DNA from: 67-14 sp020438345
GTDB taxonomy: Bacteria; Actinomycetota; Thermoleophilia; Solirubrobacterales; 70-9
NCBI GenBank assembly: GCA_937872475.1
Contig: CALMSY010000012.1
Coordinates: forward strand, 89,432-153,431
Reading direction: 5' to 3'
Length of the DNA stretch: 64,000 nucleotides
Below are positions 1 through 8,453 of this stretch, piece by piece; within the stretch, counting starts at the first letter, position 1; every line of letters starts with the position of its first letter. The notes under the pieces were generated by a model, which saw nothing but the letters and a program-made list of their open reading frames with translations, had not been told where the DNA came from and did not search any database. Made by a program: the position numbers and the translations under genes.

Positions 1-2
1 TG

Positions 3-542
3 GAGCTGATTTCCGAACGTGGCGCGACGGTCACCACCAATCCGGTCGCCAACATGAAGCTTGCGGTCGGGGGAGTTTTTCCTTACCCGGACGCCGCGCG
101 GGCGGGGGTGCCGATGGCGCTCGGCACCGATGGCGCCGGGTCGAATAACTCACTTGATCTGCTCTCCGACCTCAAAACCTTCACCCTGCTCCAGCGACAT
201 GCTGCCAGTGATGCCGAAGCGATTCCGGTGGCGGAAGCCTGGGCGACCGCGACCGGTCAGAGGTCAGGGTTGATCGGTCGGCTGGGACGTTCCGTCACAG
301 CCGATTCGGAGCCACTCACGATCGGGGCCCCGGCTGACTTCATCGTGCTCGATCCGGCAGCGCCAGAACTGGCACTCGGAAACCTCTCCTCCGCGCTTGT
401 TTACACGGCCGCTGGTTCGGTCGTGAAGGACACGGTCGTTGACGGGCGGATCCTGATGAAGGACAGGGAAGTCGAAGGTTCGGCGGAAGTCCTTGCCAGG
501 GTGCGCGAACAGAGTTCGCGCCTGGACCCGGGCGGCGACTGA
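3..542 (+). CDS. Amidohydrolase family protein, C-terminal part (5' end outside window)
   Basis: The reading frame is open from base 3, so only the C-terminal ~179 residues are present. The segment TNPVANMKL followed by a proline-containing loop and ALGTDGAGSNNSLDL matches the metal-dependent hydrolases of the MtaD/TrzA/SsnA type, which deaminate methylthioadenosine, S-adenosylhomocysteine, guanine or s-triazines. The Asp in GTDG is the expected metal-binding and catalytic aspartate. The C-terminal composite beta-sandwich (GAPADFIVLD ... VVDGRILMKD) is typical. The HxH and other metal-binding His residues lie upstream of the window, so substrate cannot be judged. The gene ends two bases before a convergent methyltransferase gene. 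Class call firm, substrate unknown. Confidence 0.85.
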   Translation, partial: ELISERGATVTTNPVANMKLAVGGVFPYPDAARAGVPMALGTDGAGSNNSLDLLSDLKTFTLLQRHAASDAEAIPVAEAWATATGQRSGLIGRLGRSVTADSEPLTIGAPADFIVLDPAAPELALGNLSSALVYTAAGSVVKDTVVDGRILMKDREVEGSAEVLARVREQSSRLDPGGD

Positions 543-543
543 C

Positions 544-1428
544 CTACTGGTCCTGCCAGCTCATGCCGAGACGTCGGCGCAACCGGATTTTCAACGGCAG
601 GTCAAGTTCGCGACGCAGACCAGTGGAGATCTCCTTCTGCTCTTCCAACTCCGCCTGGACCTGCGCGAGGTTGTGACGCAGGGCGGCAAATTCCCTTGGG
701 TCGGATCCGGGGGCGAGCAGCTCCTCCACACTCATGGAGCCCCCGGACTTGCGAAGAAGAGTCCATGTCTGCCCGTGAAAATCCACTCGATCCTCAATTG
801 AGAACGCCCGCCCCCAATGCTCATCCACCCACCAGTCAGACATGAAAACGGATGGTCCTCCCTCATCCCAGTCCTGATTGTGGCGGAGTACGTTCATTCC
901 GATCCGGTCTTCGTCCCATTCCTCCCGGGCGAGCAGCTCGGAGTTGAACTTGCCCATGTATGAGGCCATCAGCAGGCCATCGGGCTTTAGCAACCGTCGG
1001 AGTTCAAGCAACCAGGCGGCCGAGTTGTCCGACAGGTGGCTGAAGACGGAGACAGCCCAGATGAAGTCGAAGGTTCCTTCCTCCAGGGGCAGCGGAGGAT
1101 CCACTTCACTCTGGAACACTTCGAAGGGAGGGCTCATGTTTTCCCGGAGCCAGTCGATGCTCTGTCCGTCGATGTCACAGCCAACGAACCGCGCCGTCGC
1201 GGCATCATCATGAAAATGCCTGAGGGTCCGGCCCGCGCCACAGCCGAAATCAAGCACGGAGCGTCCCTCGAATGAATACCCCTCCGGCAACATGGAAAGC
1301 AGCTGCTGGTGTAGTTCCCGGCCACGGATCTCATACAGAACAAATCCGCTGAAGTCATTTGACGGCAGCGAAGAAACCCGGTCGGCCAGCTCGAAGGGCG
1401 GGTACGGCAGGTCGCTGCTCGCAGTCAT
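544..1428 (-). CDS. Class I SAM-dependent methyltransferase with C-terminal coiled coil
   Basis: 294 residues. Motif I is VLDFGCGAGRTLRHF (about residues 58-72), followed by an acidic strand end (GCDIDGQS) and the post-II motif FDFIWAVSVFSHL, so this is a Rossmann-fold methyltransferase of the Methyltransf_11/25 type. The last ~60 residues (HNLAQVQAELEEQKEIS onward) are charged and predicted coiled coil, ending in a basic tail. Methyltransferases with such tails often accompany glycan or polysaccharide genes, but no such genes are adjacent. It is convergent with the amidohydrolase gene, and the M23 peptidase gene lies 48 bases upstream on the same strand. Substrate not deducible. Confidence 0.85.
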   Translation of the reverse strand: MTASSDLPYPPFELADRVSSLPSNDFSGFVLYEIRGRELHQQLLSMLPEGYSFEGRSVLDFGCGAGRTLRHFHDDAATARFVGCDIDGQSIDWLRENMSPPFEVFQSEVDPPLPLEEGTFDFIWAVSVFSHLSDNSAAWLLELRRLLKPDGLLMASYMGKFNSELLAREEWDEDRIGMNVLRHNQDWDEGGPSVFMSDWWVDEHWGRAFSIEDRVDFHGQTWTLLRKSGGSMSVEELLAPGSDPREFAALRHNLAQVQAELEEQKEISTGLRRELDLPLKIRLRRRLGMSWQDQ

Positions 1429-1476
1429 GCCCCGGAACCTAACGAGTTACGCAACGGAAGTCTCTTCAGGGAATCC

Positions 1477-2742
1477 CTAGAGGTAACCCATCGGGTCCTG
1501 CGCGGCCCCGTTGATCCTCACCTCGAAGTGGAGGTGGGGACCGGTACTGGCTCCCGTGTTTCCGGAGTATCCGATCACCTGGCCCTGATCAACCTGCTGA
1601 CCGGTCGTCACTGCATAACCGGACTGGTGGGCATAGCAGGTGGAAAGTCCGCTGCCGTGATCGATACAGGTGTAGTTGCCGTAGCCACCGTTGTAGGAAG
1701 CCATGATCACCGTGCCGCTGGCCGACGCCCGGATCGGGGTCCCTTCGGGCACGGAGATGTCAATACCTTCGTGGTTGGTCGATCCAACGCCACCGGGTGA
1801 GCTGCGGGCACCGAAGCCCGAGGTGAGGGTGCCGCTGACAGGCCAGATCAAGCCGGCCGCGGAAGGTGAAGTCATCGGGCCGGCCGGCAGTACTGCCAAT
1901 CCGGAAGCCGCGGCAATCTGTTCCTGAATCTTCTGCTGGAGGTCCGCCTCGATGTCCTCGAGGTGATCAACCTTGCTGTCGATCGCCGCGACTCTGCTCC
2001 GGCGTTCAGACCGGACCGACTGCAGCTCGGCCTGCTGGCTTTCAACCGCCGCTCTCGCGGTCGCGAGGTTCTTCTCTTCGGTGGCGATCTCGTCGCGGGC
2101 AGATTCGATCGTGTCTTTCGCCTTCTTGAGGCGGACCACGATCGCTTCCTGCTGGTCGCGCAGGTCGCGGACCCGGCCAACGACACTCTCGTCGCGACTC
2201 TGGATCTGCTCCAGGTAGGTGGATCGCTGCAGCAGGTCGCCGTAGCTTTCCGAAGTCAAAACCAGGTCGGCGATGTCGGAGTCACCGGACTGGTACATGG
2301 CGACAAGCCGCTCACGCAGCACATCGAGTGAACGGTTGAGCCGGCCGGCGAGAACCTTCAGCTCCTTGTACGCGCTGTCAACTTCCGCCTGGGCACCATC
2401 GAGTTCTTTCTGTTTCGCGGCGAGACGGGCCTCGGCGTCCTGCTCTTCGGCCCGGAGCGCGGCCACCTGGGTTTCGTACCCGTCGATCTGGGCGCTGAGG
2501 CTGGCGATCTCGTCAGTCAGCACCCCCTTCTTGTTGTTCTGCTTCGAGATCTTCGCCTGAGTGGCCTCAAGCTCTGATTCGGTCGAAGCATCCGCCGGCC
2601 TTTGCCCGGCAAGCAGGATGAGAACCGCGGCAACGGCAACGAAAGCCAGGCTGTAAGTGGCACGGAATCGTGCGCGACGATCCGTCGAAGGACCGGAACT
2701 GAGGGGATTGGGTGAGTGCACTCCGGGGGAGTGTAAGGACAT
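1477..2742 (-). CDS. Coiled-coil M23 family metallopeptidase (EnvC/PcsB-like peptidoglycan hydrolase)
   Basis: 421 residues from the ATG at 2742. The frame stays open a further 950 bases upstream, but that part lies opposite the opuCA gene and is not coding. A hydrophobic segment at about 31-46 followed by PADA-S is a signal peptide or membrane anchor. Residues ~55-250 form a long coiled coil rich in Glu, Ala and Gln. The C-terminal ~100 residues are a LytM/M23 domain with NHEGID (H324, D328), YAH (H372) and HLHFEV (H403, H405), the full zinc and catalytic set. Such proteins cleave peptidoglycan peptide bridges or activate amidases at division. The coiled coil resembles that of the NlpC/P60 protein at 11280-12569. 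Confidence 0.9.
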   Translation of the reverse strand: MSLHSPGVHSPNPLSSGPSTDRRARFRATYSLAFVAVAAVLILLAGQRPADASTESELEATQAKISKQNNKKGVLTDEIASLSAQIDGYETQVAALRAEEQDAEARLAAKQKELDGAQAEVDSAYKELKVLAGRLNRSLDVLRERLVAMYQSGDSDIADLVLTSESYGDLLQRSTYLEQIQSRDESVVGRVRDLRDQQEAIVVRLKKAKDTIESARDEIATEEKNLATARAAVESQQAELQSVRSERRSRVAAIDSKVDHLEDIEADLQQKIQEQIAAASGLAVLPAGPMTSPSAAGLIWPVSGTLTSGFGARSSPGGVGSTNHEGIDISVPEGTPIRASASGTVIMASYNGGYGNYTCIDHGSGLSTCYAHQSGYAVTTGQQVDQGQVIGYSGNTGASTGPHLHFEVRINGAAQDPMGYL

Positions 2743-2814
2743 GCACACAAACCGACCTGTCGATTCCAACTCTGCACGCGGTTTTGCCGCGGGTCCCGCG
2801 AATACGATCGTCCC

Positions 2815-3984
2815 GTGACTGCCGAAAGCTCTTCTTCGTCTTCTGTCCGGTTCAATTCGGTGAGCAAGCGCTACCCCGGTGCCGAGGCTTTCGCGGTTGA
2901 GGAACTTGACTTTGAAGTGCCTGCCGGTGAGATCTGCGTGCTGGTAGGGCCTTCCGGCTGTGGCAAGACAACCGCATTGAGGATGGTCAACCGCACAGTC
3001 GAGATGACCAGTGGCGACATATCGATCGGTGGCAACTCGATCCGGGAGGGCGACCCTGCCCAACTTCGCCGGGAGATCGGCTACGTGATTCAGCAGATCG
3101 GCCTTTTCCCACATCGGACCATCGCCGAGAACATCGGTACGGTGCCGACCTTGCTGAACTGGGAAAAGGACCGGGTCCGGGCCAGGTCGGCCGAGCTGCT
3201 TGAGCTGATCGGCCTCGATCCGGAATACGGTGACCGATATCCGAGCCAGCTTTCCGGTGGTCAGCAACAGCGGGTCGGTGTCGCCCGGGCGCTGGCGGCC
3301 GATCCACCGGTGATGCTCATGGATGAACCTTTCGGTGCGATCGATCCGATCAACCGTTCCCGGCTCCAGAACGAGTTTCTCCGCCTTCAGGCTGAACTGC
3401 GGAAGACAGTTCTCTTTGTCACTCATGACGTCGACGAAGCAATCAAAATGGGGGATCGGGTAGCGGTCCTGAAGAAGGGAGGCCGTCTCGCCCAGTTCGC
3501 CTCCCCGACCGGACTTCTGATGGAGCCGGCAGATGATTTCGTCGAAGATTTCGTGGGGGCCGACCGCGCTCTGAAGCGGCTTGCGCTGATGAGGGTGAGG
3601 GATGTCGACCTCTGGACGGCTCCGCTCGCCCAGGCTGGAGATCCCTGCGAGCCGGTTCGCACTGCGGTTGCGGCAGCCGAGGTGCCGCATGCCCTCCTTG
3701 TGGACAATGAAAGCCGTCCTCTCGGCTGGCTTTCCAGGCGTGACCTCGCCGGCGAATCTGTGCCGGAGAATGCAGACTCAACCGCTGACCCGCTGATCGA
3801 TGCCGATTCAGTCCTTCGGGATGGTCTGGCCACTCTGCTTCAGAGCGGATCGCTCTACGCTCCGGTGGTTGATCCGCGTGGGCGCCTGACCGGCGTGCTT
3901 TCGGTCGAAATCGTTTCCGACTTCCTTTCCTCCAGGGAGGCGTCCGAATCGGAACTTTCCGCCGCGGAAAGGCCTCATGACTGA
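2815..3984 (+). CDS. opuCA: Osmoprotectant ABC transporter ATP-binding protein with CBS domains (OpuCA/ProV type)
   Basis: 389 residues from a GTG start. Walker A GPSGCGKTT (45-53), Q-loop, signature LSGGQQQRVG (146-155), Walker B VMLMDEPFGAID and the switch His in FVTHD are all present. EPFGAIDPINR is characteristic of the quaternary-amine uptake (QAT) subfamily. Residues ~265-375 form a CBS-type module (LLVDNESRPLGWLSRRDL, LYAPVVDPRGRLTGVLS), which senses ionic strength or nucleotides in OpuA/OpuC. It is the first gene of a four-gene operon and overlaps the next gene by 8 bases. Only 72 bases separate it from the divergent M23 gene, so the promoters share that gap. Confidence 0.93.
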   Translation: MTAESSSSSSVRFNSVSKRYPGAEAFAVEELDFEVPAGEICVLVGPSGCGKTTALRMVNRTVEMTSGDISIGGNSIREGDPAQLRREIGYVIQQIGLFPHRTIAENIGTVPTLLNWEKDRVRARSAELLELIGLDPEYGDRYPSQLSGGQQQRVGVARALAADPPVMLMDEPFGAIDPINRSRLQNEFLRLQAELRKTVLFVTHDVDEAIKMGDRVAVLKKGGRLAQFASPTGLLMEPADDFVEDFVGADRALKRLALMRVRDVDLWTAPLAQAGDPCEPVRTAVAAAEVPHALLVDNESRPLGWLSRRDLAGESVPENADSTADPLIDADSVLRDGLATLLQSGSLYAPVVDPRGRLTGVLSVEIVSDFLSSREASESELSAAERPHD

Positions 3985-4702
3985 GTTCCTGGCAGTCACC
4001 GCGGCGGTTGACGAGAGCTTCTTCACCGACCGCTCCGGCGGCGGTTGTATCCAGGAGAACCGGCTCTTTTGTCCAGATTGGGTCACCGACAACTACGACC
4101 GCTACCTCGACCCGACCCTCGAGCACCTCATCCTGGTCGGCAGCGCGGTCGCAGCGGGGTTCCTGATCGCCTTTGCTCTTGCGGTCTTCGCCCACCGGCA
4201 CAGGTGGCTCCAGACACCCTTCCTGGCCGGGACCGGCATTCTCTACACGATCCCGTCGATTTCCTTCTTTTTCCTGCTGTTGCCATTGACGGGACGTGGT
4301 GCGATGACCGCGATCATCGCACTTACCGCTTTCAATCTTCAGATCATCTTCCGCAACATCACCACGGGTCTCAGAAATGTTCCGCCGGATGTGACCGAGG
4401 CAGCGAGAGGTATCGGCCTGACACGATCCCAGGTGCTCCGTCAGGTTGAACTGCCGCTAGCTCTGCCGGAGATCATTGCCGGGTTGAGGATCGCGACGGT
4501 CAGCACTGTCGCGCTGGCAACCCTGGCGGTTTTCGCCAATGGCGGAGGCCTGGGAGCCGAGATCGTCACCGGATCGAACATCACGTTCAAGACGGGAATC
4601 ATCGTGGCCGGCTCGATTGCTGTCCTGATGGCGATCCTTTTCGACGCGGTCCTGTTGCTGGCCCGCAAGGCCCTTACCCCCTGGCAGCGGGCAGCGCCAT
4701 GA
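3977..4702 (+). CDS. opuCB: Osmoprotectant ABC transporter permease (OpuCB type)
   Basis: 241 residues with about five to six membrane helices starting at LEHLILVGSAVAAGFLIAF. The EAA loop (EAARGIGLTRSQVLRQVELPLALPEI) that docks on the ATPase is present. Homologous to the second permease of the operon, as in OpuCB/OpuCD pairs for glycine betaine, choline or carnitine uptake. It overlaps opuCA by 8 bases and opuCD by 4 (ATGA), so translation is coupled. The N-terminal ~45 residues before the first helix contain two Cys and are longer than usual. Confidence 0.92.
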   Translation: MTEFLAVTAAVDESFFTDRSGGGCIQENRLFCPDWVTDNYDRYLDPTLEHLILVGSAVAAGFLIAFALAVFAHRHRWLQTPFLAGTGILYTIPSISFFFLLLPLTGRGAMTAIIALTAFNLQIIFRNITTGLRNVPPDVTEAARGIGLTRSQVLRQVELPLALPEIIAGLRIATVSTVALATLAVFANGGGLGAEIVTGSNITFKTGIIVAGSIAVLMAILFDAVLLLARKALTPWQRAAP

Positions 4703-5409
4703 ACCTGCCGGCTGCGTCATTCGGACTTTTCGGTGAAGCTTTCGAGTTTGTCTTTTCCGGACGCGAAGCTGAAACAGGCGGGGTGACCGTTGGTGGCACC
4801 AGCCAGGTGCTGGATCTGGCTGCGCGCCAGCTCGAGGTGACCCTGCTCGCACTCGCGGTGGCTGTCCTGCTGGCTCTCCCCGCCGGCCTGCTGCTGGGGC
4901 ACTACGGGCGGGGTGAGTTCCTCGCGGTCTCAGCCGGCAACGCCGGACGGGCGATTCCGGAACTGGCGCTGATTGCCCTGATGGCGGCGGCTGTCGGTGT
5001 TGGAATGTTCAACCTTGTTGTCGCTCTGGCGATTCTCGGGATTCCACCGATCCTGACCAACACCTTTGTCGGGATAAGGCAAGTTGACCGGTCCTCTGTC
5101 GAGGCAGCCCGCGGCATGGGTATGACCGAACGAAAGATCATCACGCGGGTCGAACTGCCGCTGGCTGTGCCGACCATCATGGGCGGGGTGCGGACCGCGG
5201 CGATCAACATCATCGCCACCGCGACAATCGCGCCGCTGGCCGGCATTCTCACCCTCGGCGATTTCATTATCGCCAGGAATGTCTACGGTGACGCCGGGGT
5301 ACTGGCCGGGGCGGTTCTGGTCGCTTTGATGGCTCTCGCGCTGGAAGCTGCGCTGGCCGGGGCCCAGTGGGCGATGACCTCCAGGGGCATGAAGCTGAAG
5401 CGTTCCTGA
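4699..5409 (+). CDS. opuCD: Osmoprotectant ABC transporter permease (OpuCD type)
   Basis: 236 residues, multi-pass membrane protein with the EAA motif (EAARGMGMTERKIITRVELPLAVP). It pairs with the preceding permease to form the heterodimeric channel of an OpuC-like importer. The ATGA overlap with opuCB and the 84-base gap to the binding lipoprotein define one transcription unit in the order ATPase, permease, permease, binding protein. Which permease corresponds to OpuCB or OpuCD is assigned by gene order only. Confidence 0.9.
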   Translation: MNLPAASFGLFGEAFEFVFSGREAETGGVTVGGTSQVLDLAARQLEVTLLALAVAVLLALPAGLLLGHYGRGEFLAVSAGNAGRAIPELALIALMAAAVGVGMFNLVVALAILGIPPILTNTFVGIRQVDRSSVEAARGMGMTERKIITRVELPLAVPTIMGGVRTAAINIIATATIAPLAGILTLGDFIIARNVYGDAGVLAGAVLVALMALALEAALAGAQWAMTSRGMKLKRS

Positions 5410-5493
5410 GACAGATTGGATTGTTCGCCCGCCCCAGTGGATACGTTCTTGGCAGCACCCCAGTCCAACAACAGTCAAGGAGAGAGACAACTG

Positions 5494-6486
5494 ATGTCTG
5501 TCAAGAAATTGCGCTATCTGCTCATGGTCGCCTTGCTGGCCATGTCCGTCGGCCTTGCGGCCTGCGGTTCCGACGACGGAGATTCAAGCGATGAACCGAC
5601 CTCGGAGGCAACCGCCTCCGGCAAGATGATCGAAAGTGACCCGGCCAACGGTGAAACGCCCCAGTTGACGATCGGTTCGAAGAACTTCACGGAGCAGATC
5701 GTGCTGGGTGAGATTTACGCCCAGTCCCTCGAAGCCGCCGGTTACAAGGTGGCCACTGACCTCAATCTCGGGTCGGAAACTGTCGCCCTGGCCGCCCTCA
5801 GGAAGGGTGAGATCTCGGGCTACCCGGAGTACATCTCCACGGCCCTGACATCCTTCTTCGACACGGCCCCCGAGGATGTGCCGGGGGATCCGGATGGTGC
5901 CTACGAGATGGCGAAACAGGATCTGGCCGACGAGGGCATCGAAGCTCTGCCGCCGACTCCCTTCGCAAGTGCCAACGCGGTCGGACTGCTGACCAGCAAG
6001 GCCGAAGAGCTCGGGGTGACGAAGATCTCGGACCTGGAAGGCAAGAGCCAGGACCTGAACTTGTACGGGTCACCTGAATGCCGCCAGCGGATCGACTGCC
6101 TGCTTGGCCTGCAGCAGAACTACGGCCTGGATTTCGCTTCTTTCACGCCGGTTGACATCGGCCTTCGTTACGAGGTCCTCGACAAGGGCCAGGCCGATCT
6201 CTCGATCGTGTTCACCACCGATGCCCAACTGGGTGCCGGCGACGACCAGTACACGATTCTCGAAGATGACAAGGGCGTACTGCCGGCCGGCAATGTCATC
6301 TTCCTGACCAAAGCCGAAACGATCGAGAAGGCAGGACCGGACTACGCCGCGACGATCGAGCTGGTCCAGGAAGGCCTGACAGAAAAGGTGATGCAGGAAC
6401 TCGATGCCAGGGTCGATCTGGATAAGGAGCAGCCTGCCCAGGTTGCTCATGACTACCTGGTCGCGGGCGGCTACATCGAGGAATAG
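5494..6486 (+). CDS. opuCC: Glycine betaine/choline-type substrate-binding lipoprotein (OpuCC type)
   Basis: 330 residues from the ATG at 5494, chosen because AAGGAGAG lies just upstream and the start gives a clean lipoprotein signal: hydrophobic run, then lipobox LAAC with Cys24. The frame is open a further 26 codons upstream without a ribosome site. After a Ser/Asp/Thr-rich linker comes IGSKNFTEQIVLGE, the hallmark of the OpuAC/OpuCC/ProX family, and YPEYISTALTSFF. It captures a quaternary ammonium compound and delivers it to the two permeases upstream in the operon. The exact ligand cannot be read from sequence. Confidence 0.92.
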   Translation: MSVKKLRYLLMVALLAMSVGLAACGSDDGDSSDEPTSEATASGKMIESDPANGETPQLTIGSKNFTEQIVLGEIYAQSLEAAGYKVATDLNLGSETVALAALRKGEISGYPEYISTALTSFFDTAPEDVPGDPDGAYEMAKQDLADEGIEALPPTPFASANAVGLLTSKAEELGVTKISDLEGKSQDLNLYGSPECRQRIDCLLGLQQNYGLDFASFTPVDIGLRYEVLDKGQADLSIVFTTDAQLGAGDDQYTILEDDKGVLPAGNVIFLTKAETIEKAGPDYAATIELVQEGLTEKVMQELDARVDLDKEQPAQVAHDYLVAGGYIEE

Positions 6487-6506
6487 AGGATCCTTTCGGA
6501 TCCCCA

Positions 6507-6553
6507 GGCGGGGTCCCGCGAGCCGGGCAATCGACGGTTCGCGGGACCCCGCC
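6507..6553. terminator. Bidirectional hairpin terminator between convergent genes
   Basis: Bases 6507-6524 and 6536-6553 form an inverted repeat matching at 17 of 18 positions (GGCGGGGTCCCGCGAGCC and its complement) with an 11-base loop. It sits exactly between the 3' ends of opuCC and the convergent PPOX-type gene. The T-run is short on either strand, so intrinsic termination is inferred from stem strength and position. Confidence 0.75.
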
Positions 6554-6558
6554 CGTGT

Positions 6559-6954
6559 TTACATCCCGAAGGAGACCTTTTCCGGATGAATGATCACCAT
6601 CAGGCGTTCCTCGCCTGGCTGACGGAACGGGTAGGTGTCCTCGCCCAGATATTTCTTGGCGAGCGCATCGATGTGATCATCGGCGCCCTCCCCGGTCATC
6701 TCCTGAACCCGGCCCTGGATGGTCAGGGGCTGGTACGGGTTCTCCGCGTTGTGAATCGAGATTGAAACGCGGGGATCCCTCTCCAGATTGCGGGGCTTCT
6801 GCCGGCCCCTGGCCGTGTTGAAAAGAATTGTGTCGCCTTCCCTGTCGATCCAGACCGGAGTCACCTGAGGTGATCCGTCAGGGTTGATCGTCGCCAGATG
6901 AGCGAGATTCGGGCTGTCGATTACTGCATAGGCTTCTTCAGGGATCTGGGCCAT
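6559..6954 (-). CDS. PPOX-class flavin/F420-dependent enzyme (pyridoxamine 5'-phosphate oxidase fold)
   Basis: 131 residues from the ATG at 6954. The frame continues upstream but overlaps the FAD oxidoreductase gene. The pattern NLAHLATINPDGSPQVTPVWI, then ILFNTARGRQKPRNLERDPRVSIS, is typical of the short split beta-barrel proteins of the PPOX class F420-dependent family (Rv1155-like). Members bind F420, FMN or heme and reduce or oxidise varied substrates, and are abundant in actinobacteria. Length matches the family. It lies 83 bases downstream of the FAD oxidoreductase on the same strand, but a functional link is not evident. Confidence 0.88.
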   Translation of the reverse strand: MAQIPEEAYAVIDSPNLAHLATINPDGSPQVTPVWIDREGDTILFNTARGRQKPRNLERDPRVSISIHNAENPYQPLTIQGRVQEMTGEGADDHIDALAKKYLGEDTYPFRQPGEERLMVIIHPEKVSFGM

Positions 6955-7037
6955 CGTTGCCTCCGGGTTGCGGTTTGAGCGGTGCCCCATGAAGCTACTC
7001 CCCCGGACCCTTCCGTGGGGACTTTCCAGGGGATAGC

Positions 7038-8441
7038 TCAGCGTCCGATGTGGAAGCCGATCATCTCGGGCACGCGGGCGACCATCGACGAGACCGGGTC
7101 CGCGGTGTTTCCGGACATCTCCGCTTCTTCCTTGCGCTCGATCGCTTCCCGGATGAGGGTCCCTCCGATCCAGCGGAATGGTTCCGGGGGAACTCTTGTC
7201 AAGGCGCCAGCCGGTTCGATGAAGGGAAGGCTTCCGTATTCGTCGCGACGATCGAGCACAAGGGAAGCGAGCGAACGGCCGACCATCTGGGAGGGACCGA
7301 CCCCGTTTCCGGTGTAGCCGAATGCCGCGAAGGCACGGCCGGAAGGCAGGCTCACCACATGGGGCTGATGGGTGGCGGAGGTGTCGATCGGACCTCCCCA
7401 GGCATAATCGATCCTCTTGTCCCGGAGCATCGGGAAGTATCTCGTGAGCGCCCTGATGACACCTTCGATCACCTCGGCGTCGAGCTCCGACCTGCCGAAG
7501 CGGCGTGAACCGGCGGCGATTCTGCCGCCGCCCCAACCGAGGGCGATGCGTCCGTCGGGGGTGGTGCGGAAGTAGGTGAGCAAGGCCCGGCAATCGCTGA
7601 TCGCCTCTCCCCCCGTCCAGCCGAGTTCGTCGACAACTTCCGGTACCGGTTCGGTTATCACCATGTGGCTCGAGGCGAGGGTCACGTTTCGTCTGAAAGG
7701 CGACCCCTGACCGGCCAGGGCGGGTCCGTTGGCCAGGACCACGCGGGCAGCATCCGCAGTTCCGGCCGGAGTGTGAACTTTCACCCTCGGGCCACTGTCC
7801 TCGACCCGGATCGCGGGACTTCCTTCGAAAAGCTCCACCCCCAGGTCGCTGATCGCATCACGGATCCCGAAAGCAAGGCGGGCGGGTTGAACTGTCGCCG
7901 CCGCGCCGTAATGCACACCCGAGCGGAAAGCCGGCGAAGCACAGACTGCCTGCACCTGTTTCGCGGTGAGCTCACGGGGACCGTCGACGATTCCCGCTTC
8001 TCGCATGGCGTTCAGGTTCCGTTCCCAGGAGCCATCCTGCGCCGGCGCGGTTGAGACGTTCAGGTACCCCGAGGGCCGGTACCAGGCATCAACCTGATGT
8101 TGTTCGCAGAACTCACCGACCTGAGCGACCGACCGTTCTGACGCTCTCGCGAGCGCAAGGGCCGGCCCGGGTCCGTAGCGGGCGGCGAGACTGGCGAAGC
8201 TGACCCACATTGCGTCGACGAATCCGCCGTTCCTGCCACTGGGTCCGTGACCGATTGACCCTGATTCCAGCAAGCCAATTTTGAGGTCGGGCTCGGCGGT
8301 TTTCAGGTGGTAGGCAGTCCAGAGACCGGTGAAGCCTCCACCGATCACGAGCGCATCGAAGCTGTGTGCGCCCTCCAGCGATGGCTGCTCCGGCTGGGGG
8401 CCGGCTTCCTTGATCCAGTATCCATGCGCCTTGTGGATCAC
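7038..8441 (-). CDS. FAD-dependent oxidoreductase of the DAO family (amine/gamma-glutamylputrescine oxidase-like)
   Basis: 467 residues. The N-terminal dinucleotide fold LVIGGGFTGLWTAYHL (31-45) and the flavin-proximal SGRNGG (68-73) place it in the D-amino-acid oxidase family close to PuuB/OrdL enzymes, which oxidise secondary amines such as gamma-glutamylputrescine to an aldehyde and free amine. The C-terminal FAYGYTGNG-like segment appears as AAFGYTGNGVGPSQMVG, which closes the FAD site. No puuA-like ligase is adjacent, so the substrate is open. A polyamine-type transporter and class III aminotransferase occur 30-40 kb away, which fits but does not prove a role in amine catabolism. Confidence 0.85.
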   Translation of the reverse strand: MIHKAHGYWIKEAGPQPEQPSLEGAHSFDALVIGGGFTGLWTAYHLKTAEPDLKIGLLESGSIGHGPSGRNGGFVDAMWVSFASLAARYGPGPALALARASERSVAQVGEFCEQHQVDAWYRPSGYLNVSTAPAQDGSWERNLNAMREAGIVDGPRELTAKQVQAVCASPAFRSGVHYGAAATVQPARLAFGIRDAISDLGVELFEGSPAIRVEDSGPRVKVHTPAGTADAARVVLANGPALAGQGSPFRRNVTLASSHMVITEPVPEVVDELGWTGGEAISDCRALLTYFRTTPDGRIALGWGGGRIAAGSRRFGRSELDAEVIEGVIRALTRYFPMLRDKRIDYAWGGPIDTSATHQPHVVSLPSGRAFAAFGYTGNGVGPSQMVGRSLASLVLDRRDEYGSLPFIEPAGALTRVPPEPFRWIGGTLIREAIERKEEAEMSGNTADPVSSMVARVPEMIGFHIGR

Positions 8442-8453
8442 GCTGGGCTCAGG

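Noticed and set aside
2743..3690. N-terminal extension of the M23 peptidase frame
   Set aside because: It overlaps opuCA on the other strand and places a signal peptide in mid-protein. The ATG at 2742 gives the expected layout.
6955..7593. N-terminal extension of the PPOX-type protein
   Set aside because: It lies within the FAD oxidoreductase gene on the same strand in another frame and has Arg/Pro-rich shadow composition.
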